From: Burkholderia territorii | Lineage (GTDB): Bacteria > Pseudomonadota > Gammaproteobacteria > Burkholderiales > Burkholderiaceae | Direction of reading: 5' to 3' | Assembly: GCF_902833055.1 (NCBI RefSeq) | Contig: NZ_CADFEJ010000028.1 | Span: 1-64,000, forward strand | Length of the DNA: 64,000 bases | In this document: positions 16,832 to 25,099 of the stretch, piece after piece | How the letters are laid out: the number at the start of each line of letters is the position of its first letter | Position numbering within the stretch: the first letter of the stretch is position 1 | Program-made: the position numbers and the translations under genes | Notes under the pieces: model-generated | Database searches by the model: none | Seen by the model: the letters and a program-made list of their open reading frames with translations, nothing else | Told to the model about the DNA's origin: nothing

Positions 16832-18046
16832 TCAGATCTTCAGATGCGCGAGCACCTTCGGCGCGACGGCCGCGACGAGTGCCGCGCACAGCGCGACGAC
16901 CGACAGGCCGACGGTGAGGTTCACGGCCTGGGCGACGGCGCCGATCACGACCGGACCGAACAGCAGTCCGAAGTACGCCAGCCCGGCCACGTGCGCGAGA
17001 CCTTCGGCCGCGTGAATGCCCTTCACGCGCGCAGCTGCGGCGAACAGCACGGGCATCATGTTCGCAAGGCCGAGGCCCATCAGCGTGAAGCCCGTCAGCA
17101 CGGCGATCGGGTTCGGCAGCAGCAGCGCGCCGATCATCCCGGCGCACGCGAGCGACGCGCTCGCGAACACGAGCTGCGGCGCGCCGAAACGCGCGCGCAC
17201 CGCGTCGCCCGCGAATCGCGCGATGGCCATTCCGCCGGAGAACGCGGCATACGCGGCGCTCGCGAGCGCGGGGCTCGCCGCGACGACGTCGCGCATGTAG
17301 ACCGTCGCCCAGTCGTACATCGCACCTTCGGCGATCAGCGCGATCAGTGCGATGCCGCCGAGCATCCAGAGCGCGGGCGAGCGCCAGCGGTTGCCGCCGC
17401 CGTGCGCGTGTTCGTGATGCGGCACGTGCGGCAGCACGGCCGGGCTCGCGGCGAGCAGCACCGCCGCGCTGACGGCCGCCGCCAGCGCGAGATGCGCGGC
17501 CGGCGCCATCCCGGCCGACAGCAACGCGCCGCCGGCCGCGGCTCCCGACATCCCGCCGATACTGAACATCCCGTGCAGCGACGACATGATCGGCTTGCCG
17601 AGCGCGATCTCGACCGCGCTCGCCTCCGCGTTCATCGCAACGTCGAGCGTCGCCATCGAGAAGCCGAACAGCGCGAGCACGACGAGCAGCATCCAGTAAT
17701 CGGGCACGACGAGGATCAGCGCCGCGCATGCTGACATCACGAGCCCGCCCGCGAGGCACGCGGTGCGCGAGCCGACGCGCGCGATCCAGCGCGCGATCGT
17801 CAGCATCGCGGCGATCGAGCCGCCCGCGACCGCGAACAGCGCGATCGACAACAGGCCCGGGCTCAAGGCGAACCGGTCGCGCACGGTCGGCACGTGCACG
17901 CCCCACGACGCGTACATCATGCCGGCGATGAAGAACAGTGCCATCGTGGCCGTGCGTGCGCGCTGGCGGACCGGCAAGGCCAGCATGCGATGCGCGTCGG
18001 GCGGCGCGGCGAAGTCGGACGAGGATCGGGAGGAGGTTTCGGACAC
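16832..18046 (-). CDS. MFS transporter
   Basis: A 404-residue major facilitator superfamily carrier with about 12 membrane segments, of the YbjJ/fucose-permease-like group: FFIAGMMYASWGVHVPTVRDRF early, two six-helix halves, and GFTLMGLGLANMMPVLF near the end. A histidine-rich cytoplasmic loop (HVPHHEHAHGGG) sits between halves. The open frame continues further upstream; GTG at 18046 is selected because family similarity begins shortly afterwards and an AAGAG site is present, but the start is uncertain. Substrate unknown. Divergently oriented to the flavin-fold gene at 18270. Confidence 0.85.
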   Translation of the reverse strand: MSETSSRSSSDFAAPPDAHRMLALPVRQRARTATMALFFIAGMMYASWGVHVPTVRDRFALSPGLLSIALFAVAGGSIAAMLTIARWIARVGSRTACLAGGLVMSACAALILVVPDYWMLLVVLALFGFSMATLDVAMNAEASAVEIALGKPIMSSLHGMFSIGGMSGAAAGGALLSAGMAPAAHLALAAAVSAAVLLAASPAVLPHVPHHEHAHGGGNRWRSPALWMLGGIALIALIAEGAMYDWATVYMRDVVAASPALASAAYAAFSGGMAIARFAGDAVRARFGAPQLVFASASLACAGMIGALLLPNPIAVLTGFTLMGLGLANMMPVLFAAAARVKGIHAAEGLAHVAGLAYFGLLFGPVVIGAVAQAVNLTVGLSVVALCAALVAAVAPKVLAHLKI

Positions 18047-18269
18047 GGAGCGCTCTTGAATGGACGATGCGCGGGCGCGTCGCGCCCGTCGGATGGGTCC
18101 GATTCTATCGAACCGCTTACGATCTTGCCGGCGCACTGGCCATCCGGCCGATGCCCGACGCGCCGCCGCCGCGAGTAACATCGATGCGCAGGCCGCGTGC
18201 CCGAAACGTTCCAGCGCGGCGCGTCGTCGCCACCGTTGCCGCCCAGGCTTTCCGACCGCAGGAGTCACC

Positions 18270-18929
18270 GTGAACATCGATCCCGTCCTTGCCGTGCACC
18301 TGTTGCACCGCTGCGCGCTCGGCACGCTCGCGACCCACGCGCGCGATCCGCAAGGCTTTCCGTATCCGACCGTCGTACCGTTCGCGCCCGATGCGAATCA
18401 TCGCCCGGTGATTCTCGTGAGCGGCCTGGCCGAGCACACGCGCAACCTGATCGCCGATCCGCGCGCGGGGTTCCTCGTCGTCGACGCGCCGGGCGGCGAC
18501 GTGCTGAACGCCGAGCGCGCGACGCTGCTCGGCCGCTTCGTGCCGCTCGGCGACGATCCGCATGTCGCCGCGCGTTACACGCGCTACGAACCCGATGCCG
18601 CACGCTACCTGGCGCTCGGCGATTTCACGTTCTGGGCGCTCGACATCGAGCGGCTGCGCTATATCGGCGGATTCGGCCGGATGGGCTGGGTGGACGGCAC
18701 CAGCCTCGATGCGCTGGCGCCGCTCTCGTTCGACGACGAACGGGCGTTGTGGAACGCGTACGACTCGAGCGACGCGCGCCGCGACGGGCTCGAGCTGCTC
18801 GGCGTCGATCGCCACGGCGCCGACTGGCGCTGCGACGGCCGCCGCGTGCGCACGCCGTTCGAGCCGATGCCGGCCGACGCCGGCGCGCTGCGCGAGCGAT
18901 TGATGGCGAGCGCGCGGAATGTCACGTGA
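18270..18929 (+). CDS. Pyridoxamine 5'-phosphate oxidase-fold protein (HugZ-like)
   Basis: A 219-residue split-barrel flavin-binding-fold protein like those annotated HugZ/haem-utilisation or PNPOx-related. The N-terminus has the barrel strands (LGTLATHARDPQGFPYPTVVPFAPD), then LSGLAEHTRNL and FVPLGDD; the C-terminal part resembles the DUF2470-like haem-binding extension (GVDRHGADWR). True haem degradation would need ligands that I cannot confirm. GTG at 18270 is the start, with GGAG at 18261-18264. Divergent from the MFS gene. Confidence 0.8.
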   Translation: MNIDPVLAVHLLHRCALGTLATHARDPQGFPYPTVVPFAPDANHRPVILVSGLAEHTRNLIADPRAGFLVVDAPGGDVLNAERATLLGRFVPLGDDPHVAARYTRYEPDAARYLALGDFTFWALDIERLRYIGGFGRMGWVDGTSLDALAPLSFDDERALWNAYDSSDARRDGLELLGVDRHGADWRCDGRRVRTPFEPMPADAGALRERLMASARNVT

Positions 18930-19282
18930 CGCCGCGGATAAGGTTTTGTCCGTCGCGCGTCCCGCGCAGTGCGATTTTTGCAAACTTGTCGTCGTATGAA
19001 AGCTTTGATTTTCGCTATGCAGGGTAATTGCGTAGATTGATAGGCCGATTACCGGATCGGTAATGTCCTAATCTCTATGCAAGCACGAGAAAATTTGAGA
19101 AAAGGCCGTGGCCGGTCAAAATGACATGTTTGAATCACAATCGGCCTCGGGATTTTCATGAATCTCGCTTCTATCAAATCTTTTTTGTGCTAATCTCTGC
19201 CTTCGAAAATCCGAGGCACAAATATTCATGAATGGTGAGCCGGCTGCAGACCGGTGCCATTGGTCATATAGAAAGGGAAACT
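18930..19282. other. AT-rich region upstream of the H-NS-like gene
   Basis: A 353-base gap with clearly lower GC than the flanks. It holds a 7-bp dyad (ATTACCG at 19048-19054, CGGTAAT at 19058-19064), a CTAATCTCT motif present twice (19068-19076 and 19190-19198), and an extended -10-like TGCTAATCT at 19188-19196 that could start the transcript of the H-NS-like gene about 80 bases upstream of its ATG. AT-rich curved DNA is the usual target of H-NS proteins, so autoregulation is possible but inferred. Confidence 0.4.
19188..19196 (+). promoter_or_regulatory. Possible extended -10 box for the H-NS-like gene
   Basis: TGCTAATCT combines a TGn extension with a TAATCT hexamer in an AT-rich stretch following a run of six Ts. 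No good -35 hexamer is visible. Confidence 0.35.
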
Positions 19283-19576
19283 ATGTCTTCTTACAAGGAC
19301 CTGCTGGCCCAGCGGGAGAAGCTGGAGAAGCAAATCGAAGAAGCGAAGTCGCGCGAATACGCCGAAGTGCTGAATGACGTGAAGCAGAAAATTGCCGACT
19401 ACGGCTTTTCGCTCGCCGAACTCGGCCTCAGCCGTGCGAAGGCAGGCAAGGTCGGTCGTCCGCGCGCAGGCGTGGCCGCCAAATACCGCGATCCGGAAAC
19501 GGGCGCGACGTGGTCGGGCCGCGGCAAGCCGCCGCGCTGGATCGCCGGCAAGAACCGCGAACAGTTTGCGATTTAA
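19283..19576 (+). CDS. H-NS family nucleoid-associated DNA-binding protein
   Basis: A 97-residue H-NS histone family protein. Residues 1-45 form a charged coiled-coil oligomerisation region (LLAQREKLEKQIEEAKSRE), and the C-terminus has the DNA-binding motif with KYRDPETGATWSGRGKPPRW, the signature of the short BpH3/H-NS-like proteins common in Burkholderia. It binds curved AT-rich DNA and typically silences transcription. ATG at 19283 follows GAAAGGGAAA. The stop codon lies inside a 16-base perfect palindrome (19573-19588), followed by a hairpin. Confidence 0.95.
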   Translation: MSSYKDLLAQREKLEKQIEEAKSREYAEVLNDVKQKIADYGFSLAELGLSRAKAGKVGRPRAGVAAKYRDPETGATWSGRGKPPRWIAGKNREQFAI

Positions 19577-19601
19577 ACGATCGTTTAAGTCGACGCCTCA
19601 A

Positions 19602-19637
19602 AAAGAGCCGCGCATCCGTCAAGGAGCGCGGCTCTTT
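19602..19637. terminator. Hairpin terminator after the H-NS-like gene
   Basis: 12-bp stem (19602-19613 with 19626-19637) with AAA/TTT at its base. The T-tail is short on the plus strand (three Ts, part of the stem) and five on the minus strand. It lies 25 bases after the H-NS stop, so its likely use is on the plus strand. Confidence 0.7.
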
Positions 19638-19813
19638 GCATTTCGACACCTGAATGTATGCTTTTTGTCATGAAAACGTCATCAGCGGGGCGTGAATGAA
19701 AATACGACCGGTTCGCATAAGCGGTTGATTTGAATGGAAAATTTTGTGTTACTGGAATATCGGACGGACGTCGTTTGATAGAATTCCGTATCCCAACCGA
19801 TATCTCGTATTTC

Positions 19814-20971
19814 ATGTCTACGTTTTCCGACGACGCGCAAAGCGCGGATAAGCACGCGGTCGCGCGCAAGAGCACCCTCGTCAGTATTGTGCTGAATGTG
19901 GTGCTTGCGACGTTTCAGATCGTCGTCGGCGTGGTAGCGCATTCGCAGGCATTGATCGCCGATGGCATCCATTCGATTTCCGATTTGATCTCGGATTTTG
20001 TCGTACTGGTGGCGAATCGCCATAGCGGTGCGTCGCCGGATGCCGATCACAATTACGGACACAGCCGCTACGAGACCGTCGCTTCGCTGTTTCTCGGCGC
20101 GATCCTGATCGCGGTCGGCATCGGCATGCTCTGGCGCGCCGGCGACCGTCTCGTGAATCTCGAAAACATCCCGGCCGTCCATTTTTCCGCGTTGATCGTC
20201 GCGCTGACCGTGCTCGTGTCGAAAGAGGCGCTGTTCCGCTACATGCTGCGCGAGGCGCGGCGCGTGCGTTCGGCGATGCTGGTCGCGAACGCGTGGCATG
20301 CGCGCTCGGACGCCGCTTCGTCGCTCGTCGTCGCGATCGGCATCGTCGGCAGTCTCGCGGGCGTGCGTCTGCTCGATCCGATCGCCGCGGCGATCGTCGG
20401 TTTCATGGTTGCCCGCATGGGCTGGACGTTCGGTTACGACGCGCTTCAGGATCTGTCCGATCGCGCGCTCGACACCGCCGACACGGCCGAGATCCGCGCG
20501 CTGCTCGCGGCGACGCCGGGTGTGCGCGACGTGCACGACCTGCGCACGCGCAAGATGGGCGATGCGGCGCTCGTCGACGCGCACATCCTCGTCGATCCGA
20601 TGATCTCCGTGTCCGAAGGCCATTACATCGCGGAAACCGCACGTGCGCGCGTGCTGCGCGATCCGCGCGTGCTCGACGCGCTGATCCACGTCGACCCGGA
20701 GAACGACACGGCGCGCCGTCCGGCGCTCGCGCTGCCGCCGCGCGCGGAGATCGCCGCGCGGCTCGAGGCCGCGCTCGCGCAACGCGGGCTGCACCCGGCC
20801 GCGATCAACCTGCACTACCTGAGCACCGGGCTCGAGATCGATGTGACGCTCGACGCCGGCGCCGACGATACCGACGCGGCGCTGGCCGGCCGGCTCGACG
20901 TCGACACGCTGAAGCGGCAGTTCGGCGCGCGTCGGATCGGCTTCACGCGCGGGCTGCCCGCGCAAGCCTGA
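19814..20971 (+). CDS. Cation diffusion facilitator family metal exporter
   Basis: A 385-residue inner-membrane metal/proton antiporter of the CDF family (zinc, iron, manganese or cobalt export). Six membrane segments occupy about residues 20-215, with the paired HxxxD metal sites visible as DGIHSISD in helix 2 and HARSDAASS in helix 5; the cytoplasmic domain (about 215-300) has VRDVHDLRTRKMG and VDAHILVDP. A C-terminal extension of about 80 residues beyond the usual cytoplasmic domain is present. ATG at 19814 matches the family start although the frame is open upstream. The metal is not determined by sequence alone. Confidence 0.92.
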   Translation: MSTFSDDAQSADKHAVARKSTLVSIVLNVVLATFQIVVGVVAHSQALIADGIHSISDLISDFVVLVANRHSGASPDADHNYGHSRYETVASLFLGAILIAVGIGMLWRAGDRLVNLENIPAVHFSALIVALTVLVSKEALFRYMLREARRVRSAMLVANAWHARSDAASSLVVAIGIVGSLAGVRLLDPIAAAIVGFMVARMGWTFGYDALQDLSDRALDTADTAEIRALLAATPGVRDVHDLRTRKMGDAALVDAHILVDPMISVSEGHYIAETARARVLRDPRVLDALIHVDPENDTARRPALALPPRAEIAARLEAALAQRGLHPAAINLHYLSTGLEIDVTLDAGADDTDAALAGRLDVDTLKRQFGARRIGFTRGLPAQA

Positions 20972-21004
20972 GCGGCGCCCGCGAGTGCGATCGCGAGCCG
21001 CGCG

Positions 21005-21475
21005 TTACAGCGGCAGTTGCGTGTCGAACTTGATTTCGCGCAGCACGACGCTCGTGCGCACCTGCGACACGGCCGGGATCTTGAAGATCCGTTCGTGCAG
21101 GAAGACGTCGTAGGCCTTGATGTCGGGCGCGACGATCTTGAGGATGTAATCGGCCTCGCCCGTCGTGCTGTAACACTCGGTGACTTCCGGGCAGGTGGCG
21201 ATCTCGCGCTCGAATTGCTCGACGCCGCCTTCATTGTGGCGGGTCAGGTGCACGTGCGCGAGCGCGCACACGTGCAGGCCGAGCTTCTCGCGATCGAGCA
21301 GCGCGGTGTAGCGCTGGATCACGCCGGACTGTTCCATGTCCTTGATGCGGCGCCAGCACGGCGTGCTCGACAGGCCGACCTGGTCGGAGATTTCCTGCAC
21401 GGAACGGCGCGCGTCGAGCTGCAACAGGCGAAGGATTTTTTGCGAAAAGGAATCGAGCGTCACCTGCGCCTCCAT
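21005..21475 (-). CDS. Lrp/AsnC family transcriptional regulator
   Basis: A 156-residue feast/famine regulator. The winged helix-turn-helix is at about 8-55 (ILRLLQLDARRSVQEISDQVGLSSTPCWRRIKDME), followed by the ligand-sensing RAM domain (CPEVTECYSTTGEADYILKIV). Such proteins typically sense amino acids. The gene converges with the CDF gene (33 bases apart) and is transcribed toward it; its upstream neighbour on the same strand ends about 80 bases away, so its target cannot be read from context. Confidence 0.94.
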   Translation of the reverse strand: MEAQVTLDSFSQKILRLLQLDARRSVQEISDQVGLSSTPCWRRIKDMEQSGVIQRYTALLDREKLGLHVCALAHVHLTRHNEGGVEQFEREIATCPEVTECYSTTGEADYILKIVAPDIKAYDVFLHERIFKIPAVSQVRTSVVLREIKFDTQLPL

Positions 21476-21554
21476 GCGGCAGCTACAACACGCTGAATGT
21501 TAGAGGGCCGGGAAAGGAAAGGCAATCTGGCGGCGCGTCGCTGAGCGAGATTCG

Positions 21555-22214
21555 CTAATTTGCACGCGGATCCGTGGGATTTTGTCCCGCCCCTGCCTGC
21601 TCCGACCGATCGGCGTCGCCCACCGCGAGGCCCGCGAGCGCGGCCTGCTGGCGGCGCAGGTCGGCGAGCATGTTGCAGAACAGCGCGCCTTGCTCGATCG
21701 CGTCGTCGAGCGCGACGTGCGTGTGCGGATGATCGTCGAACCAGTGCTTCGGAAAGCGCGGCTTGATCGCCTTGCGGTACGGCAGGCCCGTCATCGCGAA
21801 CGCGAGCGTCTTGATGTCGAGCGCCGACCACGAGAACGGGCAGCGTCCGGCGAAACGCATCATGTACCAGAACATGAACGTGAAATCGAAGCCGGCCGGC
21901 ATCGCGACGAACACGGGCTTGCCGGGCAGCGCCTCGACCCACTCGACGTACGCGACGAGCGCGGCCTCGGGCGCCTGCAGGTCGCGCCGGCACGCGGCCC
22001 AGGCTTCCGGTTCCGTCTTCCACCACGCTTCCTGCACGGGGTGGGCCTGCGCGCCCGGCAGCGTCTCGAGATTCGCCGAGAACGTCGCGATCAGCTGCTT
22101 GTCCTCGGTATAGGCGGCCGATGCGAAGCTCAGCATCGAATGCGGGCCGGGAATCGGGCCGTCGGCCTCGACGTCGGTGCTGACGTAGATTTCGGGGATG
22201 GCGGTCTGGTTCAT
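21555..22214 (-). CDS. DnaQ-like 3'-5' exonuclease family protein
   Basis: A 219-residue protein with an exonuclease (DEDD) fold. Motif I is YVSTDVEADGPIPGPHSML (D and E present), the middle region has FVAMPAGFDFTFMFWYM, and motif III is HVALDDAIEQGALF (H...D). It resembles RNase T/DnaQ-type exonucleases; whether RNA or DNA is the substrate is not clear. ATG at 22214 overlaps the stop of the upstream metallo-hydrolase by four bases (ATGA), so the two are translated together. The C-terminal 30 residues are low-complexity. Confidence 0.85.
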   Translation of the reverse strand: MNQTAIPEIYVSTDVEADGPIPGPHSMLSFASAAYTEDKQLIATFSANLETLPGAQAHPVQEAWWKTEPEAWAACRRDLQAPEAALVAYVEWVEALPGKPVFVAMPAGFDFTFMFWYMMRFAGRCPFSWSALDIKTLAFAMTGLPYRKAIKPRFPKHWFDDHPHTHVALDDAIEQGALFCNMLADLRRQQAALAGLAVGDADRSEQAGAGQNPTDPRAN

Positions 22215-22855
22215 CCGAACACCTTGTCGGACACGAACGGATTCGTGCGGCGCTCGTCGCCGAAGGTCGACACCGGGCCGTGGCCCGGCACGAACGTCAC
22301 GTCGTCGCCGAGCGGCCACAGCTTCTCCTTGATCGAGCGTACGAGATCCGCGTGATTGCCGCGCGGGAAATCGGTGCGGCCGATCGAGCCGGCGAACAGC
22401 ACGTCGCCGACGATCGCGACACGATGGGCGCGGCTGAAGAACACGACGTGGCCGGGCGTGTGGCCCGGGCAGTGATAGACCTCGAGCGTCTCGTCGCCGA
22501 ACTGCACGGTGTCGCCGTCGTTCAGCCAATGGTCGGGCTCGAACGCCTCGGCGGCCGGGAAGCCGAATCGCTGGCTCTGCATCGGCAGTTGCTCGATCCA
22601 GAACCGCTCGTCTTCCTGCGGTCCGACGATCGGCACGCCGTAGTGCGTCGCGAGCGCCTTCGCGCCCGCGCAGTGATCGACGTGGCCGTGCGTGAGCAGC
22701 ACCTTCTCGACCTGCACGTTCTGCCGCGCGATCTCCTGTTCGATCCGTTCGATGTCGCCGCCCGGATCGACGACGGCGGCGCGGCCGGTCTTTTCGCAGA
22801 CGAGCAGCGAGCAGTTCTGCTGGAACGGCGTGACCGGAATGAGCGTGACTTTCAT
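22211..22855 (-). CDS. Metallo-beta-lactamase fold hydrolase (glyoxalase II-like)
   Basis: A 214-residue protein with the binuclear metal-binding motif THGHVDHCAG near residue 57, further ligands in CPGHTPGH, VGDVLF and the terminal GHGP. It belongs to the compact YcbL-type glyoxalase II-like hydrolases, which cleave S-D-lactoylglutathione or similar thioesters. Start ATG at 22855 has a GGAGG-type site (revealed as CCTCC just beyond on the plus strand). Forms a two-gene overlapping unit with the exonuclease gene. Divergent from the region leading to rlpA. Confidence 0.93.
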   Translation of the reverse strand: MKVTLIPVTPFQQNCSLLVCEKTGRAAVVDPGGDIERIEQEIARQNVQVEKVLLTHGHVDHCAGAKALATHYGVPIVGPQEDERFWIEQLPMQSQRFGFPAAEAFEPDHWLNDGDTVQFGDETLEVYHCPGHTPGHVVFFSRAHRVAIVGDVLFAGSIGRTDFPRGNHADLVRSIKEKLWPLGDDVTFVPGHGPVSTFGDERRTNPFVSDKVFG

Positions 22856-23514
22856 GGAGGCACCGGCGGCTAAAAGGACCGATTGTACCGGTCGCGCGGG
22901 CTGCCTGCCGGTGCAGCGCAGCGGCCTCGGACGCGCGGCTCCGGGCAATCCCGGAGCATTCCGATTGTTACGGCCATAGTGAGAATCAATGGTCCGGACG
23001 GGCCGCTTTTCGAGACGGGCTTTTGGTTTATGTATAATGCCGCCCATTGCGCGTGAATTTCACGCAATTCGCTGGTGTTTCGGCCCCGTTAAAACAGGGC
23101 GCGGATTCACCGTCAAGCATCGACCGCCGGGGAGTCCGGCGGTGTATCCAGCACCGAGCATTCGGTGCTCACGTCTTGTCCGGCCGGGTGCTGCGCGCCC
23201 GTCCGCGGCCCTGCTGCCGCGCCGCCGGATGAGGCCTGTGCCGCCGTTCCTGTGCGTTGGCCGTATGCGACGCGCGCGAACGTGAAAGCCATGTTCGATG
23301 GCGGCATGTGGGGTCTGGTCAGGCTGCCGGGGACAGGTTGCGCCAGACGTGAAAACTAATCAGGACGGTTGCGGCAGAGACGAAGCCGCGCCCATGCTAG
23401 CCGCCTGCTCGTGTGATCCGAGCGGGGCGTGCACGCATTTGCCGTCCGGGCCGCGTATCTGCGTTGTTGAGCAGCGTTGTATCGGTGCGGCCCGAACCAG
23501 AAGGCGACACGTCG
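22856..23514. other. 659-base gene-free stretch with promoter-like box and two hairpins
   Basis: The longest gene-free stretch in the window. A TATAAT at 23033-23038 is a perfect -10 hexamer; beyond it are a 15-base dyad GCGTGAA-T-TTCACGC (about 23048-23062), and two stable hairpins: 23123-23130 with 23136-23143 (8 bp, loop GGAGT) and 23150-23157 with 23162-23169 (8 bp, loop GCAT). Neither is followed by a T-run. The short open frames here do not show coding character. It could be a structured long leader for rlpA or an independent small RNA. Confidence 0.45.
23033..23038 (+). promoter_or_regulatory. Consensus -10 hexamer TATAAT upstream of structured region
   Basis: Perfect TATAAT preceded directly by TG. 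At 17-18 bases upstream only a weak -35 (TTCGAG, 23009-23014) is seen. If active, transcription would start near 23045 and run through the dyad and two hairpins toward rlpA 470 bases away. Confidence 0.5.
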
Positions 23515-24126
23515 ATGAACTTTCGTTTTCCGACTCGATTCGGGACCATTGCATTATTTTTTGCGCTGACGGGCTGTGCGGTGCCACCCAGCCAGACCAC
23601 CAGCAGCGCCAACCAGAAGAACGCGGTCAACAAGACGGCCGCTGCCGCGAAAGCGGACGACGACAAGCAGCAACTGAATTTCGATTCCGCGCTGGCCTCG
23701 ATGCCGGCGGCCGACAGCAAGGACGCGAAGAAGTCGTCGCTGGCGGACGCCGAGCCGATCGACGGCAAGGACGTGTCCGACTTCCGTCAGACCGGCCGGG
23801 CATCGTGGTATGGCCGTGACTTCCACGGCCGCCGCACCGCGAACGGCGAGCGCTTCAACATGAATGCGCTGACCGCCGCGCACCGCACGCTGCCGCTGTC
23901 GTCGTACATCAAGGTAACCAACGCGTCGACCGGCAAGTGGGTCGTCGTCAAGGTCAACGATCGCGGGCCGTTCAAGCGTGGCCGCGTGCTCGACCTGTCG
24001 TATGCGGCCGCCAAGATGATCGGCCTCGTGCATGCCGGCACGGGCCGCGTGAAGATCGAAGGGCTGTCGCCGCAGGAAGCGCGCGAGGCACGCGACGAGA
24101 TGTTCGCGTCGCTGTCGTCGAAGTAA
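23515..24126 (+). CDS. rlpA: Septal ring lytic transglycosylase RlpA, lipoprotein
   Basis: A 203-residue lipoprotein: the signal ends in a FALTGC lipobox with Cys21. After a disordered linker (22-90) comes the double-psi beta-barrel domain, with GRASWYGRDFHGRRTANGERFN, LPLSSYIKVTN and VVVKVNDRGPF, the conserved motifs of RlpA including the catalytic-region E (in GERF) and D (in NDRGPF). It lacks the SPOR domain present in many RlpA proteins, so septal targeting would need another route. ATG at 23515 is chosen from the lipoprotein signal. Confidence 0.93.
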   Translation: MNFRFPTRFGTIALFFALTGCAVPPSQTTSSANQKNAVNKTAAAAKADDDKQQLNFDSALASMPAADSKDAKKSSLADAEPIDGKDVSDFRQTGRASWYGRDFHGRRTANGERFNMNALTAAHRTLPLSSYIKVTNASTGKWVVVKVNDRGPFKRGRVLDLSYAAAKMIGLVHAGTGRVKIEGLSPQEAREARDEMFASLSSK

Positions 24127-24150
24127 CGCGGCGGTTCGGCCGCTTATGCA

Positions 24151-24178
24151 AAAGGGCTGCCCTCGGGCAGCCCTTTTT
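24151..24178 (+). terminator. Rho-independent terminator after rlpA
   Basis: 11-bp stem (24151-24161 with 24166-24176) with CTCG loop and a run of five Ts. Located 25 bases after the rlpA stop and before convergent rsmI; the AAA at its base gives a short tail on the other strand too. Confidence 0.9.
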
Positions 24179-24220
24179 CGTTTCCGCGAGCCGCGCGGCG
24201 GGAGGCGCCGCGCTCGCGCG

Positions 24221-25099
24221 TCAGCCTTCCTTCAGTGCCAGCGCGCGCGCATACAGCGCGTTGCGCGATGCGCCCGTCAGCGCGGCCGCGAGCTTCGCCG
24301 CGCTCTTCACGGGCACTTCTTCCAGCAGCAGCTTGAGCAGCGCGTCGTGCGCGGTGTCGTCGGCTTCGCCGCCGTCGGCCGGCGCGCCTTCGACGACCAG
24401 AACGAACTCGCCGCGCTGCCGGTTCGCATCGCCGGCGAGCCAGCTCTGTCCTTCGGCCAGGGTGCCCTGGAACAGTTGCTCGTGTAGCTTGGTGAGCTCG
24501 CGTGCGATCAGCAGCCGGCGTGCCGGGCCGAACGCGTCGGCGATGGCGGCGACGGTGTCCGCGATCCGGTGCGGCGCTTCGTAGAACACCAGCGCGTACG
24601 GGTGCCGCGCGAGCGCCTGCAGCGCGCTCGCACGCTGCTTCGGCTTCGGCGGCAGGAAGCCTGCGAACGTGAACGCGCCGGCCCAGTCGCCCGCCACGCT
24701 CAGCGCGGTCACGGCCGCGCTCGCGCCCGGCAGCGGAATCACCGGGAAGCCGGCCGCGCGCACGGCATCGACGAGCCGCGCGCCGGGGTCCGAAATGCCG
24801 GGCGTGCCGGCGTCCGACACGTACGCGACGCGTTCGCCGGCGCGCAGCAGCTCGATCACGCGTAGCGCGGCTTCGCGCTCGTTGTGTTCATGCACGGCGA
24901 CGAGCGGTTTCGAGATCCCGTAGCGGGCCAGCAGCTGGCCCGTGTTGCGGGTGTCTTCGGCCGCGATGCGGTCGGCGAGGCCGAGCACGTGCAGCGCGCG
25001 CAGCGTGATGTCGGCGGTGTTGCCGATCGGCGTCGCGACCACGTAGAGCGCGGCGTCCGGGTAGTGCTGCGTTTGCGCGAGTTCGAGGAGGGCAGTCAT
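24221..25099 (-). CDS. rsmI: 16S rRNA (cytidine-1402-2'-O)-methyltransferase RsmI
   Basis: A 292-residue SAM-dependent methyltransferase of the tetrapyrrole-methylase fold that adds the 2'-O-methyl group of C1402 in the ribosomal P site. Motifs: LYVVATPIGNTADITLRAL, AAEDTRNTGQLL, VSDAGTPGISDPGARLV, LPGASAAVTAL and FYEAPHRI, all RsmI-specific, plus a C-terminal helical domain. ATG is the CAT at 25097-25099, which shares the CATG at 25097-25100 with the divergent yraN start codon. Converges with rlpA. Confidence 0.96.
   Translation of the reverse strand: MTALLELAQTQHYPDAALYVVATPIGNTADITLRALHVLGLADRIAAEDTRNTGQLLARYGISKPLVAVHEHNEREAALRVIELLRAGERVAYVSDAGTPGISDPGARLVDAVRAAGFPVIPLPGASAAVTALSVAGDWAGAFTFAGFLPPKPKQRASALQALARHPYALVFYEAPHRIADTVAAIADAFGPARRLLIARELTKLHEQLFQGTLAEGQSWLAGDANRQRGEFVLVVEGAPADGGEADDTAHDALLKLLLEEVPVKSAAKLAAALTGASRNALYARALALKEG

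Noticed and set aside
23047..23359. Several short open frames in the gap upstream of rlpA
   Set aside because: They are short, overlap each other on both strands, lack ribosome sites and show no recognisable domain; the region shows hairpins rather than coding character.
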